A stretch of 64,000 nt of DNA from Avena insularis. Lineage: Eukaryota; Streptophyta; Magnoliopsida; Poales; Poaceae. The position numbers were made by a program, and so were the translations under genes. Positions 1-14,906 of the stretch are shown in pieces (positions within the stretch are counted from its first letter, which is position 1; each line of letters opens with the position of its first letter). Where the stretch lies: contig CM042688.1 of the NCBI GenBank assembly GCA_023614405.1, positions 375,955,331-376,019,330 of the forward strand, written 5' to 3'. The notes below the pieces were generated by a model, which was not told the origin of the DNA, made no database searches, and was given only the letters and a program-made list of their open reading frames with translations.

Positions 1-1
1 T

Positions 2-3000
2 GATAAACGCTAGTACGCACAAACCTCAAAACACAAACTCCATTGCTCAGTTTTTAGGGTCTGTGTTCTAATAAATGCGTGGACTTGGACGCAATTTTAA
101 TTTTTTATGAGGTCCTTGATGTAACTTGTGCTTCCACTGACCGTGTTAACTCTCAAGCACCTCTCTCCTACGAGACCTACCATTTGATAGGACATTCGTA
201 GTACTTCTTAACTTATCTTTATCGTATCTATCTCTTACAATACAATAAACCACTACATAGTGTACGGATTAACTTTGAAGATTGAGCGTTGGATCAAGAA
301 TAGCAAATCCAAACATTGCCAACCGCTGGATCTTATTTTCCATTCATAGCATTTAGAAAGGTTCTACTTTAGCATGATCAACGCTAGTATGCGCAAACCT
401 CAAAACACAAACTCCATTGCTCAATTTTCAGGGTCCTTGTTATAATAAATACGTGGACTTGGACGCAATTTTCATTTTTATGAGGTCCTTGATGTAACTT
501 GTACTTCCACCGACCGTGTTAACTCTCAAGCACCTCTCTCCTACAAGACCTACATTTGATAGGCCATTCGCCATACTTCTTATGTTCTCTTTATCGTGTC
601 TTATCTCTTACAATACAATAAACCACTACATAGTGTATGGATTAAGTTTGAACATTGACCGTTGGATCAAGACTAGCAAATCCAAACATTGCCAACCGCT
701 GGATCTTCTTTTCCATTCTTAGCATCTAGAAAGATTATACTTTAGCATGATGAACGCTAGTATGCGCAAAACTCAAAACACAAACTCCATTGCTCAGTTT
801 TCAGGGTCCTTGTTCTAATAAATGAGTGGACTTGGACACAATTTTCATTTTTTCTGAGGTCCTTGATGTACCTTGTACTTCCACCGACCGTGTTAAATCT
901 CAAGCACCTCTCTCCTACGAGACCTACCATTTGATAGGCCATTTGCAGTACTTCTTATCTCTTACGATACAATAAACCACTTCATAGTGTATGGATTAAC
1001 TTTGAACATTGACCTTTGGATCAAGACTAGCAAATCCAAACATTGCCAACTTCTAGATCTTCTTATCCATTCTTAGCATCTAGAAAGATTCTACTTTCGC
1101 ACGATGAACGCTAGTATGCACAAACCTCAAAACGCAAACTCCATTGCTTAGTTTTTAGGGTCCTTGTTCTAATAAATGCGTGGAATTGGACGCAATTTTC
1201 ATTTTTATGAGTTCCATGATGTAACTTGTACTTCCACCGACCGTGTTAACTCTGAAGCACCTCTCTCCTACGAGACCTACCATTTGATAGGACATTCGTA
1301 GTACTTCTTATCTTCTCTTTATCATGTCTATATCTTATAATACAATAAACCACTACATAGTGTACGGATTAACTTTGAACATTGACCGTTGGATCAAGAC
1401 TAGCAAATCCAACCATTGCCAACCGCTGGATCTTCTTTTCCATTCTTAGCATCTAGAAAGATTCTACTTTAGCACGATGAATTGCGCAAACCTCAAAACG
1501 CAAACTCCATTGCTCAGTTTTTAGGGTCCTTGTTCTAATAAATGAGTGGACTTGGACACAATTTTCATTTTTATGAGGTCCTTGATGTAACTTGTACTTC
1601 CACCGACCGTGTTAACTCTCAAGAACCTCTCTCCTTCGAGACCTACCATTTGATAGGCCATTCGCAATACTTATTATGTTCTCTTTATCGTGTCTTATCT
1701 CTTACAATACAATAAACCACTACATAGTGTACGGATTAACTTTGAACATTGACCGTTGGATCAAGACTAGCAAATCCAAACATTGCCAACTGCTGGATCT
1801 TATTTTTTCCATTCTTAGCATCTAGAAAGATTCTACTTTAGCACGATGAACGCTAGTATGCGCAAACCTCAAAACACAAACTCCATTGCTCAGTTTTTAG
1901 GGTCCTTGTTCTAATACATGAGTGGACATGGACACAATTCTCATTTTTATGAGGTCCTTGATGTAACTTGTACTTCCACCGACCATGTTAAATCTCAAGC
2001 ACCTCTCTCCTACGAGACCTACCATTTGATAGGCCATTCGCAGTACTTCTTATCTGCTCTTTATCGTGTCTTATCTCTTACAATACAATAAACCACTGCA
2101 TAGTGTACGGATTAACTTTTAACATTGACCGTTGGATCAAGACTAGAAAATCCAAACATTGCCAACCGCTGGATCTTCTTTTCCATTCTTAGCATCTAGA
2201 AACATTCTACTTTAGCACGATGAACGCTAGTACGTGCAAACCTCAAAACACAAACTCCATTGCTCAGTTTTTAGGGTCTCTGTTCTAATAAATGCGTGTA
2301 CTTGGACACAATTTTCATTTTTTATGAGGTCCTTGATGTAACTTGTGCTTCACTGACCGTGTTAACTCTCAAGCACCTCTCTCCTACGAGACCTACCATT
2401 TGATAGGCCATTCTTAGTACTTCTTATCTTCTCTTTATCGTTTCTATCTCTTACAATACAATAAACCACTTCATAGTGTACGGATTAACTTTGAACATTG
2501 AGCGTTGGATCAAGAATAGCAAATCCAAACATTGCCAACCGTTGGATCTTATTTTCCATTCTTAGCATCTAGAAAGGTTCTACTTTAGCACGATCAACGC
2601 TAGTATGCGCAAACCTCAAAACACAAACTCCATTGCTTAATTTTCAGGGTCCTTGTTCTAAAAAATACATGGACTTGGACGCAATTTTCATTTTTATGAG
2701 GTCCTTGATGTAACTTGTACTTCCACCGACCGTGTTAACTCTCAAGCAGCTCTCTCCTACAAGACCTAATATTTGATAGGCCATTCACCATACTTCTTAT
2801 GTTCTCTTTATCGTGTCTTATCTCTTACAATACAATAAACCACTACATAGTGTACGGATTAACTTTGAACATTGACCGTTGGATCAAGACTAGCAAATCC
2901 AAACATTGCCAACCGCTGGATCTTCTTTTCCATTCTTAGCATCTAGAAAGAATCTACTTTAGCACGATGAACGCTACTATGCGGAAAACTCAAAACACAA

Positions 3001-6000
3001 ACTCCATTGCTCAGTTTTCAGGGTCCTTGTTCTAATAAATGAGTGCACTTGGACACAATTTTCATTTTTTATGAGGTCCTTGTTGTAACTTGTACTTCCA
3101 CCGATCGTGTTAAATCTCAAGCACCTCTCTCCTACGAGACCTACCATTTGATAGGCCATTTGCAGTACTTCTTATCTGCTCTTTATCATGTCTTATCTCT
3201 TAAAATACAATAAACCACTTCATAGTGTACGGATTAACTTTGAACATTGACCTTTGGATCAAGACTAGCAAATCCAAACATTGCCAACCGCTAGATCTTC
3301 TTATCCATTCTTAGCATCTAGAAAGATTCTACTTTAGCACGATGAATGCTAGTATGCGCAAACCTCAAAACGCAAAATCCATTGATCAGTTTTTAGGGTC
3401 CTTGTTCTAATAAATGCGTGGACTTGGACGCAATTTTCATTTTTATGAGGTCCGTGATGTAACTTGTACTTCCACCAACCGTGTTAACTCTGAAGCACCT
3501 CTCTCCTACGAGACCTACCATTTGATAGGCCATTCGTAGTACTTCTTATCTTCTCTTTATCGTGTGTATATCTTATAATACAATAAACCACTGCATAGTG
3601 TAGGGATTAACTTTGAACATTGAGCGTTGGATCAAGACTAGCAAATCCAAACATTGCCAACCGCTGGATCTTCTTTTCCATTCTTAGCATCTAGAAACAT
3701 TCTACTTTAGCACGATGAATGCTAGTATGCGCAAACCTCAAAACATAAACTCCATTGCTCAGTTTTGTGGGTCCTTGTTCTAATAAATGCATGGACTTGG
3801 ATGCAATTTTCATTTTTATAAGGTCCTTGATGTATCTTGTACTTCCACCGACTGTGTTAACTCTCAAGCACCTCTCTCCTATGAGACCTACCATTTGATA
3901 GGCCATTCACAGTACTTCTTATCTTCTCTTTATCATGTCTTATCTCTTACAATACAATAATCCACTGCATAGTGTACGGATTAACTTTGAACATTGACCG
4001 TTGGATCAAGACTAGCAAATCCAAACATTGCCAACCGCTGGATCTTCTTTTCCATTCTTACCATCTAGAAACACTCTACTTTAGCTTGATGAACGCTAGT
4101 ACGCACAAACCTCAAAACACAAACTCCATTGCTCAGTTTTTAGGGTCTGTGTTCTAATAAATGCATGGACTTGGACGCAATTTTAATTTTTTATGAGGTC
4201 CTTGATGTAACTTGTGCTTCCACTGACCGTGTTAACTCTCAAGCACCTCTCTCCTACAAGACCTACCATTTGATAGGCCATTCATAGTACTTCTTAACTT
4301 ATCTTTATCGTGTCTATCTCTTACAATACAATAAACCACTACATAGTGTACGGATTAACTTTGAACATTGAGCGTTGGATCAAGAATAGCAAATCCAAAC
4401 ATTCCCAACCGCTGGATCTTATTTTCCATTTTTAGCATTTAGAAAAGTTCTACTTTAGCACGATCAACGCTAGTATGCGCAAACCTCAAAACACAAACTC
4501 CATTGCTCAATTTTCAGGGTCCTTGTTATAATAAATACATGGACTTGGACGCAATTTTCATTTTTATGAGGTCCTTGATGTAACTTGTACTTCCATCGAC
4601 CGTGTTAACTCTCAAGCACCTCTCTCCTACAAGACCTACCATTTGATAGGCCATTCGCCATACTTCTTATGTTCTCTTTATCGTGTCTTATCTCTTACAA
4701 TACAATAAACCACTACATAGTGTACGGATTAAGTTTGAACATTGACCGTTGGATCAAGACTAGCAAATCCAAACATTGCCAACCGCTGGATCTTCTTTTC
4801 CATTCTTAGCATCTAGAAAGATTATACTTTAGCACGATGAACGCTAGTATGCGCAAAACTCAAAACACAAACTCCATTGCTCAGTTTTCAGGGTCCTTGT
4901 TCTAATAAATGAGTGGACTTGGACACCATTTTCATTTTTTCTGAGGTCCTTGATGTACCTTGTACTTCCACCGACCGTGTTAAATCTCAAGCACCTCTCT
5001 CCTACGAGACCTACCATTTGATAGGCCATTTGCAGTACTTCTTATCTCTTACAATACAATAAACCACTTCATAGTGTATGGATTAACTTTGAACATTGAC
5101 CTTTGGATCAAGACTAGCAAATCCAAACATTGCCAACTTCTAGATCTTCTTATCCATTCTTAGCATCTAGAAAGATTCTACTTTCGCACGATGAACGCTA
5201 GTATGCACAAACCTCAAAACGCAAACTCCATTCCTTAGTTTTTAGGGTCCTTGTTCTAATAAATTCATGGAATTGGACGCAATTTTCATTTTTATGAGTT
5301 CCATGATGTAACTTGTACTTCCACCGACCGTGTTAACTCTGAAGCACCTCTCTCCTACGAGACCTACCATTTGATAGGACATTCGTAGTACTTCTTATCT
5401 TCTCTTTATCATGTATATATCTTATAATACAATAAACCACTACATAGTGTACGGATTAACTTTGAACATTGAGCATTGGATCAAGACTAGCAAATCCAAA
5501 CATTGCCAACCGCTGGATCTTCTTTTCCATTCTTAGCATCTAGAAACATTCTACTTTAGCACGATGAACGCTAGTATGCGCAAACCTCAAAACATAAACT
5601 CCATTGCTTAGTTTTCAGGGTTCTTGTTATAATAAATGCGTGGACTTGGATGCAATTTTCATTTTTATGAGGTCCTTGATGTAACTTGTACTTCCACCGA
5701 CCGTGTTAACTCTCAAGCACCTCTCTCCTACTAGACCTACCATTTGATAGGCCATTCACAGTACTTCTTATCTTCTCTTTATCATGTCTTATCTCTTACA
5801 ATACAATAAACCACTGCATAGTTTACGAATTAACTTTGAATATTGACCGTTGGATCAAGACTAGCAAATCCAAACATTGCCAACCACTAGATCTTCTTTT
5901 CCATTCTTAGCATCTTGAAAGATTCTAATTTAGCATGATGAACGCTGGTATGCGCAAACCTCAAAACACAAACTCCATTGCTCCGTTTTCAGGGTCCTTG

Positions 6001-6310
6001 TTCTAATAAATGTGTGGACTTGGACGCAATTTTCATTTTTATGAGGTCCTTGATGTAACTTGTACTTCCACCGACCGTGTTAACTCTCAAGCACCTCTCT
6101 CATACGAGACCTACCATTTGATAGGCCATTCGCAATACTTCGTATCTTCTCTTTATCGTGTCTTATCTCTTACAATACAATAAACCACTGCATAGTGTAC
6201 AAATTAACTTTGAACATTGAGTGTTGGATCAAGACTAGCAAATCCAAACATTGCCAACCGCTGGATCTTCTTTTCCATTCTTAGCATCTAGAAAGATTCT
6301 TTTTTAGCAC
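2..6310. repeat. Satellite higher-order block 1 (W-type monomers)
   Basis: Four consecutive monomers with diagnostic variants recur three times: units starting 2/376/749/1103, 2219/2592/2966/3341 and 4088/4462/4836/5190. Diagnostic marks are 'gtctgtgttc' or 'gtctctgttc' in the first, 'gatcaacgc' in the second, 'cgcaaaactc' or 'cggaaaactc' in the third and 'aacgcaa' in the fourth. Starts are 2217 and 1869 bp apart, i.e. six then five monomers. The shared ~20 bp deletion at ~955 and ~5040 ties the first and third groups most closely, about 4086 bp apart. Confidence 0.8.
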
Positions 6311-9300
6311 GATGAACACTACTATGCGCAAACCTCAAAACACAAACTCCATTGATCAGTTTTTAGGGTCCTTGTTCTAATAAATGAGTGGACTTCGACA
6401 CAATTTTAATTTTTATGAGGTCCTTGATGTAACTTGTACTTGCACCGACCATGTTAACTCTCAAGAACCTCTCTCCTTCGAGACCTACCATTTGAAAGGC
6501 CATTCGCAATACTTCTTATGTTCTCCTTATCGTGTATTATCCCTTACAATACAATAAACCACTTCAGAGTGTACGGATTAACTTTGAACATTGATCGTTG
6601 GATCAATACTAGCAAATCCAAACATTGCCATCCGCTGGATCTTATTTGCCATTCTTAGCATCTAGAAAGATTCTACTTTAGCATGATGAACGCTAGTATG
6701 CGCAAACCTCAAAACACAAACTCTATTGCTTAGTTTTTAGGGTCCTTGTTCTAATACATGAGTGGACTTGGACGCAAATTTCATTTTTATGAGGTCCTTG
6801 ATGTAACTTGTACTTCCACCGACCATGTTAAATCTCAAGCACCTCTCTCCTACGAGACCTACCATTTGATAGGCCATTCGCAGTACTTCTTATCTGCTCT
6901 TTATCGTGTCTTATCTCTTACAATATAATAAACCACTGCATAGTGTACGGATTAACTTTGAACATTGACCGATGGATCAAGACTAGCAAATCCAAACATT
7001 GCCAACCGCTGGATCTTCTTTTCCATTCTTAGCATCTAGAAACATTCTACTTTAGCATGATGAACGCTAGTACGCGCAAGCCTCAAAACACAAACTCCAT
7101 TGCTCAGTTTTTAGGGTCCTTGTTCTAATAAATACATGGACTTGGACGCAATTTTCATTTTTTATGAGGTCCTTGATGTAACTTGTGCTTCCACCGACCG
7201 TGTTAACTCTCAAGCACCTCTCTCCTACGAGACCTACCATTTTATAAGCCATTCGTAGTACTTCTTATCTTCTCTTTATCGTGTCCATCTCTTACAATAC
7301 AATAAACCACTACATATTGTACGGATTAACTTTAAACATTGAGCGTTGGATCAAGACTAGCAATCCTAACATTGCCAACCGTTGGATCTTCTTTTCCATT
7401 CTTAGCATCTAGAAAGATTCTACTTTAGCATGATGAAGGCAAGTATGTGCAAACCTCAAAACACAAACTCCATTGCTCACTTTTCAGGGTCCTTGTTCTA
7501 ATAAATGCATGGACTTAAACGCAATTTTTGTTTTTATGAGGTCCTTGATGTAACTTGTACTTCCACTGACCGTGTTAACTCTCAAGCACCTCTCTCCTAC
7601 GAGACCTACCATTTGATAGGCCATTCGTAGTACTTCTTATCTTCTCTTTATCGTGTCTTATCTCTTACAATACAATAAACCACTGCATAGTGTATGTATT
7701 AACTTTGAACATTGACTGTTGGATCAAGACTAGCAAATCCAAAAATTGCCAACCGCTGGATCTTCTTTTCCATTCTTAGAATCTAGAAACATTCTACTTT
7801 AGTATGATGAACGCTAATATGTGCAAATCTCAAAACATAAACTCCATTGTTTAGTTTCTAGGGTCCTTGTTCTAATAAATGCGTGGACTTGGACGCAATT
7901 TTCATTTTTATGAGGTCCTTGATGTAACTTGTACTTCCACCGACCGTGTTAACTCTCAAGCACCTCTCTCCTACGAGACCTACCATTTGATAGGCCATTC
8001 GCAGTACTTCTTATCTTCTCTTTATCGTGTCTTATCTCTTACAATACAATAAACCACTGCATAGTGTACGAATTAACTTTGAACATTGATCATTGGATCA
8101 AGACTAGCAAATCCAAACATTGCCAACCGCTAAATCTTCTTTTCCATTCTTAGCATCTAGAAAGATTCTATGCTAGCACGATGAACACAAGTATGTGCAA
8201 ACCTCAAAACACAAACTCCATTGCTCAGTTTTCAGGGTCCTTGTTCTAATAAATGTGTGGACATGGACGCAATTTTCATTTTTATGAGGTCCTTGATGTA
8301 ACTTGTACTTCCACAGACCGTGTTAACTCTCAAGCACCTCTCTCATACGAGACCTACCATTTGATAGGCCATTCGCAATACTTCGTATCTTCTCTTTATC
8401 GTGTCTTATCTCTTGCAATACAACAAACCACTGCATAGTGTACAGATTAACTTTGAACATTAACTGTTGGATCAAGACTAGCAAATCCAAACATTGCCAA
8501 CCGCTGGATCTTCTTTTCCATTCTTAGCATCTAGAAAGATTCTTTTTTAGCATGATGAACACTACTATGCGCAAACCTAAAAACACAAACTCCATTGATC
8601 AGTTTTTAGGGTCCTTGTTCTAATAAATGAGTAGACTTGGACACAATTTTCATTTTTATGAGGTCCTTGATGTAACTTGTACTTCCACCGACCATGTTAA
8701 CTCTCAAGAACCTCTCTCCTTCGAGACCTACCATTTGATAGGCCATTCGCAATACTTCTTATGTTCTCCTTATCGTGTCTTATCCCTTACAATACAATAA
8801 ACCACTTCAGAGTGTACGGATTAACTTTGAACATTGACCGTTGGATCAAGACTAGCAAATCCAAACATTTCCAACCGCTGGATCTTATTTGCCATTCTTA
8901 GCATCTAGAAAGATTCTACTTTAGCATGATGAACGCTAGTATGCGCAAACCTCAAAACACAAACTCTGTTGCTTAGTTTTTAGGGTTCTTGTTCTAATAC
9001 ATGAGTGGACTTGGACGCAAATTTCATTTTTATGAGGTCCTTGATGTAACTTGTACTTCCACCGACCATGTTAAATCTCAAGCACCTCTCTCCTACGAGA
9101 CCTACCATTTGATAGGCCATTCGCAGTACTTCTTATCTGCTCTTTATCGTGTCTTATCTCTAACAATATAATAAACCACTATATAGTGTACGGATTAACT
9201 TTGAACATTGACCGATGGATCAAGACTAGCAAATCCAAACATTGCCAACCGCCAGATCTTCTTTTCCATTCTTAGCATCTAGAAACATTCTACTTTAGCA

Positions 9301-12300
9301 TGATGAACGCTAGTACGTGCAAGCCTCAAATCACAAACTCTATTGCTCAGTTTTTAGGGTACTTGTTCTAATAAATACGTGGACTTGGACGCAATTTTCA
9401 TTTTTATGAGGTCCTTGATGTAACTTGTGCTTCCACCGACCGTGTTAACTCTCAAGCACCTCTCTCCTGCGAGACCTACCATTTTATAGGCCATTCGTAG
9501 TACTTCTTATCTTCTGTTTATCGTGTCTATCTCTTACAATACAATAAACAACTGCATATTGTACGGATTAACTTTAAACATTGAGCGTTGGATCAAGACT
9601 AGCAATCCAAACATTGCCAACCGCTGGATCTTATTTTCCATTCTTAGCATCTAGAAAGATTCTACTTCAGCATGATGAACGCTAGTATGTGCAAACCTCA
9701 AAACACAAACTCCATTGCTCACTTTTCAGGGTCCTTGTTCTAATAAATGCATGGACTTAGACGCAATTTTTGTTTTTATGAGGTCCTTGATGTAACCTGT
9801 ACTTCCACTGACCGTGTTAACTCTCAAGCACCTCTCTCCTACGAGACCTACCATTTGATAGGCCATTCGTAGTACTTCTTATCTTCTCTTTATCGTGTCT
9901 TATCTCTTACAATACAATAAACCACTGCATAGTGTATGTATTAACTTTGAACATTGACTGTTGGATCAAGACTAGCAAATCCAAAAATTGCCAACCGCTG
10001 GATATTCTTTTCCATTCTTAGAATCTAGAAACATTCTACTTTAGTATGATGAACGCTAATATGTGCAAATCTCAAAACATAAACTCCATTGTTTAGTTTC
10101 TAGGGTCCTTGTTCTCATAAATGCGTGGACTTGGACGCAATTTTCATTTTTATGAGGTCCTTGATGTAAATTGTACTACCACCGACCGTGTTAACTCTCA
10201 AGCACCTCTCTCCTACGAGACCTACCATTTGATAGGCCATTCGCAGTACTTCTTATCTTCTCTTTATCCTGTATTATCTCTTACAATACAATAAACCACT
10301 GCATAGTGTACGAATTAACTTTGAACATTGACCATTGGATCAAGACTAGCAAATCCAAACATTGCCAACCGCTAGATCTTCTTTTCCATTCTTAGCATCT
10401 AGAAAGATTCTATGCTAGCACGATGAACGCAAGTATGTGCAAACCTCAAAACACAAACTCCATTGCTCAGTTTTCAGGGTCCTTGTTCTAATAAATGTGT
10501 GGACATGGATGCAATTTTCATTTTTATGAGGTCCTTGATGTAACTTGTACTTCCACCGACCGTGTTAACTCTCAAGCACCTCTCTCATACGAGACCTACC
10601 ATTTGATAGGCCATTCGTAATACTTCGTATCTTCTCTTTATCGTGTCTTATCTCTTGCAATACAACAAACCACTGCATAGTGTATAGATTAACTTTGAAC
10701 ATTGACTGTTGGATCAAGACTAGCAAATCCAAACATTGCCAACCCCTGGATCTTCTTTTCCATTCTTAGCATCTAGAAAGATTCTTTTTTAGCACGATGA
10801 ACACTACTATGCGCAAACCTCAAAACACAAACTCCATTGATCAGTTTTTAGGGTCCTTGTTCTAATAAATGAGTAGACTTGGACACAATTTTCATTTTTA
10901 TGAGGTCCTTGATGTAACTTGTACTTCCACCGACCATGTTAACTCTCAAGAACCTCTCTCATTCGATACCTACCATTTGATAGGCCATTCGCAATACTTC
11001 TTATGTTCTCATTATCGTGTCTTATCCCTTACAATACAATAAACCACTTCAGAGTGTACGGATTAACTTTGAACATTGACCGTTGGATCAAGACTAGCAA
11101 ATCCAAACATTTCCAACCGCTGGATCTTATTTGCCATTCTTAGCATCTAGAAAGATTCTACTTTAGCAAGATGAATGCTAGTATGCGCAAACCTCAAAAC
11201 ACAAACTCTATTGCTTAGTTTTTAGGGTCCTTGTTCTAATACATGAGTGGACTTGGACGCAAATTTCATTTTTATGAGGTCCTTGATGTAACTTGTACTT
11301 CCAATCGACCATGTTAAATCTCAAGCACCTCTCTCCTACGAGTCCTACCATTTGATAGGCCATTCGCAGTACTTCTTATCTGCTCTTTATCGTGTCTTAT
11401 CTCTAACAATATAATAAACCACTACATAGTGTACGGATTAACTTTGAACATTGACCGATGGATCAAGACTAGCAAATCCAAACATTGCCAACCGCCAGAT
11501 CTTCTTTTCCATTCTTAGCATCTAGAAACATTCTACTTTAGCATGATGAACGCTAGTACGTGCAAGCCTCAAATCACAAACTCTATTGCTCAGTTTTTAG
11601 GGTCCTTGTTCTAATAAATACGTGGACTTGGACGCAATTTTCATTTTTATGAGGTCCTTGATGTAACTTGTGCTTCCACCGACCGTGTTAACTCTCAAGC
11701 ACCTCTCTCCTAAGAGACCTACCATTTTATAGGCCATTCGTAGTACTTCTTATCTTCTGTTTATCGTGTCTATCTCTTACAATACAATAAACCACTGCAT
11801 ATTGTATGGATTAACCTTAAACATTGAGCGTTGGATCAAGACTAGCAATCCAAACATTGCCAACCGTTGGATCTTCTTTTCCATTCTTAGCATCTAGAAA
11901 GATTCTACTTCAGCATGATGAACGCTAGTATGTGCAAACCTCAAAACACAAACTCCATTGCTCACTTTTCAGGGTCCTTGTTCTAATAAATGCATGGACT
12001 TAGACACAATTTTTGTTTTTATGAGGTCCTTGATGTAACTTGTACTTCCACCGACCGTGTTAACTCTCAAGCACCTCTCTCCTACGAGACCTACCATTTG
12101 ATAGGCCATTCGTAGTACTTCTTATCTTCTCTTTATCGTGTCTTATCTCTTACAATACAATAAACCACTGCATAGTGTATGTATTAACTTTGAACATTGA
12201 CTGTTGGATCAAGACTAGCAAATCCAAAAATTGCCAACCGCTGGATCTTCTTTTCCATTCTTCGAATCTAGAAACATTCAACTTTAGTATGATGAACGCT

Positions 12301-14906
12301 AATATGTGCAAATCTCAAAACATAAACTCCATTGTTTAGTTTCTAGGGTCCTTGTTCTTATAAATGCGTGGACTTGGACGCAATTTTCATTTTTATGAGG
12401 TCCTTGATGTAACTTGTACTTCCACCGACCGTGTTAACTCTCAAGCACCTCTCTCATACGAGACCTACCATTTGATAGGCCATTCGCAATACTTCGTATA
12501 TTCTCTTTATCGTGTCTTATCTCTTGCAATACAACAAACCACTGCATAGTGTATAGATTAACTTTGAACATTGACTATTGGATCAAGACTAGCAAATCCA
12601 AACATTGCCAACCCCTGGATCTTCTTTTCCATTCTTAGCATCTAGAAAGATTCTTTTTTAGCACGATGAACACTACTATGCGCAAACCTCAAAACACAAA
12701 CTCCATTGATCAGTTTTTAGGGTCCTTGTTCTAATAAATGAGTAGACTTGGACACAATTTTCATTTTTATGAGGTCCTTGATGTAACTTGTACTTCCACC
12801 GACCATGTTAACTCTCAAGAACCTCTCTCATTCGATACCTACCATTTGATAGGCCATTCGCAATACTTCTTATGTTCTCATTATCGTGTCTTATCCCTTA
12901 CAATACAATAAACCACTTCAGAGTGTACGGATTAACTTTGAACATTGACCGTTGGATCAAGACTAGCAAATCCAAACATTTCCAACCGCTGGATCTTATT
13001 TGCCATTCTTAGCATCTAGAAAGATTCTACTTTAGCATGATGAACGCTAGTATGCGCAAACCTCAAAACACAAACTCTATTGCTTAGTTTTTAGGGTCCT
13101 TGTTCTAATACATGAGTGGACTTGGACGCAAATTTCATTTTTATGAGGTCCTTGATGTAACTTGTACTTCCACCGACCATGTTAAATCTCAAGCACCTCT
13201 CTCCTACGAGTCCTACCATTTGATAGGCCATTCGCAGTACTTCTTATCTGCTCTTTATCGTGTCTTATCTCTAACAATATAATAAACCACTACATAGTGT
13301 ACGGATTAACTTTGAACATTGACCAATGGATCAAGACTAGCAAATCCAAACATTGCCAACCGCCAAATCTTCTTTTCCATTCTTAGCATCTAGAAACATT
13401 CTACTTTAGCATGATGAACACTAGTACGTGCAAGCCTCAAATCACAAACTCTATTGCTCAGTTTTTAGGGTCCTTGTTCTAATAAATACGTGGACTTGGA
13501 CGCAATTTTCATTTTTATGAGGTCCTTGATGTAACTTGTGCTTCCACCGACCGTGTTAACTCTCAAGCACCTCTCTCCTACGAGACCTACCATTTTATAG
13601 GCCATTCGTAGTACTTCTTATCTTCTGTTTATCGTGTATATCTCTTACAATACAATAAACCACTGCATATTGTATGGATTAACCTTAAACATTGAGCGTT
13701 GGATCAAGACTAGCAATCCAAACATTGCCAACCGCTGGATCTTCTTTTCCATTCTTAGCATCTAGAAAGATTCTACTTCAGCATGATGAACGCTAGTATG
13801 TGCAAACCTCAAAACACAAACTCCATTGCTCACTTTTCAGGGTCCTTGTTCTAATAAATGCATGGACTTAGACGCAATTTTTGTTTTTATGAGGTCCTTG
13901 ATGTAACTTGTACTTCCACCGACCGTGTTAACTCTCAAGCACCTCTCTCCTACGAGACCTACCATTTGATAGGCCATTCGTAGTACTTCTTATCTTCTCT
14001 TTATCGTGTCTTATCTCTTACAATACAATAAACCACTGCATAGTGTATGTATTAACTTTGAACATTGACTGTTGGATCAAGACTAGCAAATCCAAAAATT
14101 GCCAACCGCAGGATCTTCTTTCCCATTCTTAGAATCTAGAAACATTCTACTTTAGTATGATGAACGCTAATATGTGCAAATCTCAAAACATAAACTCCAT
14201 TGTTCGGTTTCTAGGGTCCTTGTTCTAATAAATGCGTGGACTTGGACGCAATTTTCATTTTTATGAGGTCCTTGATGTAACTTGTACTTCCACCGACCGT
14301 GTTAACTCTCAAGCACCTCTCTCCTACGAGACCTACCATTTGATAGGCCATTCGCAGTACTTCTTATCTTCTCTTTATCGTGTCTTATCTCTTACAATAC
14401 AATAGACCACTTCATAGTGTACGGATTAACTTTGAACATTGAGCATTGGATCAAGACTAGCAAATCCAAACATTGCCAACCGCTAGATCTTCTTTTCCAT
14501 TCTTAGCATCTAGAAAGATTCTACGCTAGCACGATGAACGCAAGTATGTGCAAACCTCAAAACACAAACTCCATTGCTCAGTTTTCAGGGTCCTTGTTCT
14601 AATAAATGCGTGGACTTGGACGCAATTTTCATTTTTATGAGATCCTTGATGTAACTTGTACTTCCACTAACCGTGTTAATTCTCAAGCACCTCTCTTCTA
14701 TGATACCTACCATTTGATAGGCCATTCGCAGTACTTCTTATCTTCTCTTTACCGTATCTTATCTCTTACAATACAATAAACCACTGCATAGTGTACGGAT
14801 TAACTTTGAACATTGACCATTGTATAAAGACTAGCAAATCCAAACATTGCCAACCGCTGGATCTTATTTTCCATTCTTAGCATCTACAAAGATTCTACTT
14901 TAGCAC
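6311..14906. repeat. Satellite higher-order block 2, six-monomer unit of ~2243 bp
   Basis: Monomer type A ('gatgaacactactatgcgc') starts at 6311, 8553, 10796 and 12665. Types B-F follow in fixed order: B 'aatacatgagtgg', C 'agtacgtgcaagcc', D 'tttttgtttttatg', E 'gctaatatgtgcaaatc', F 'gctagcacgatgaac'. Periods are 2242, 2243, 1869 and 2242 bp. The third unit is one monomer short because its last monomer (12291-12664) is an E/F hybrid. The fourth unit's F monomer begins as F and then drifts toward the generic sequence. Confidence 0.88.

Noticed and set aside
757..7252. Recurrent 60-61 codon ORFs in the satellite ('MAYQMVGLVGERCLR' minus; 'GRNFHFYEVLDV' plus)
   Set aside because: They recur only because the monomer recurs. 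Frames break at many monomers, both strands show them, and no start context or codon bias supports coding.
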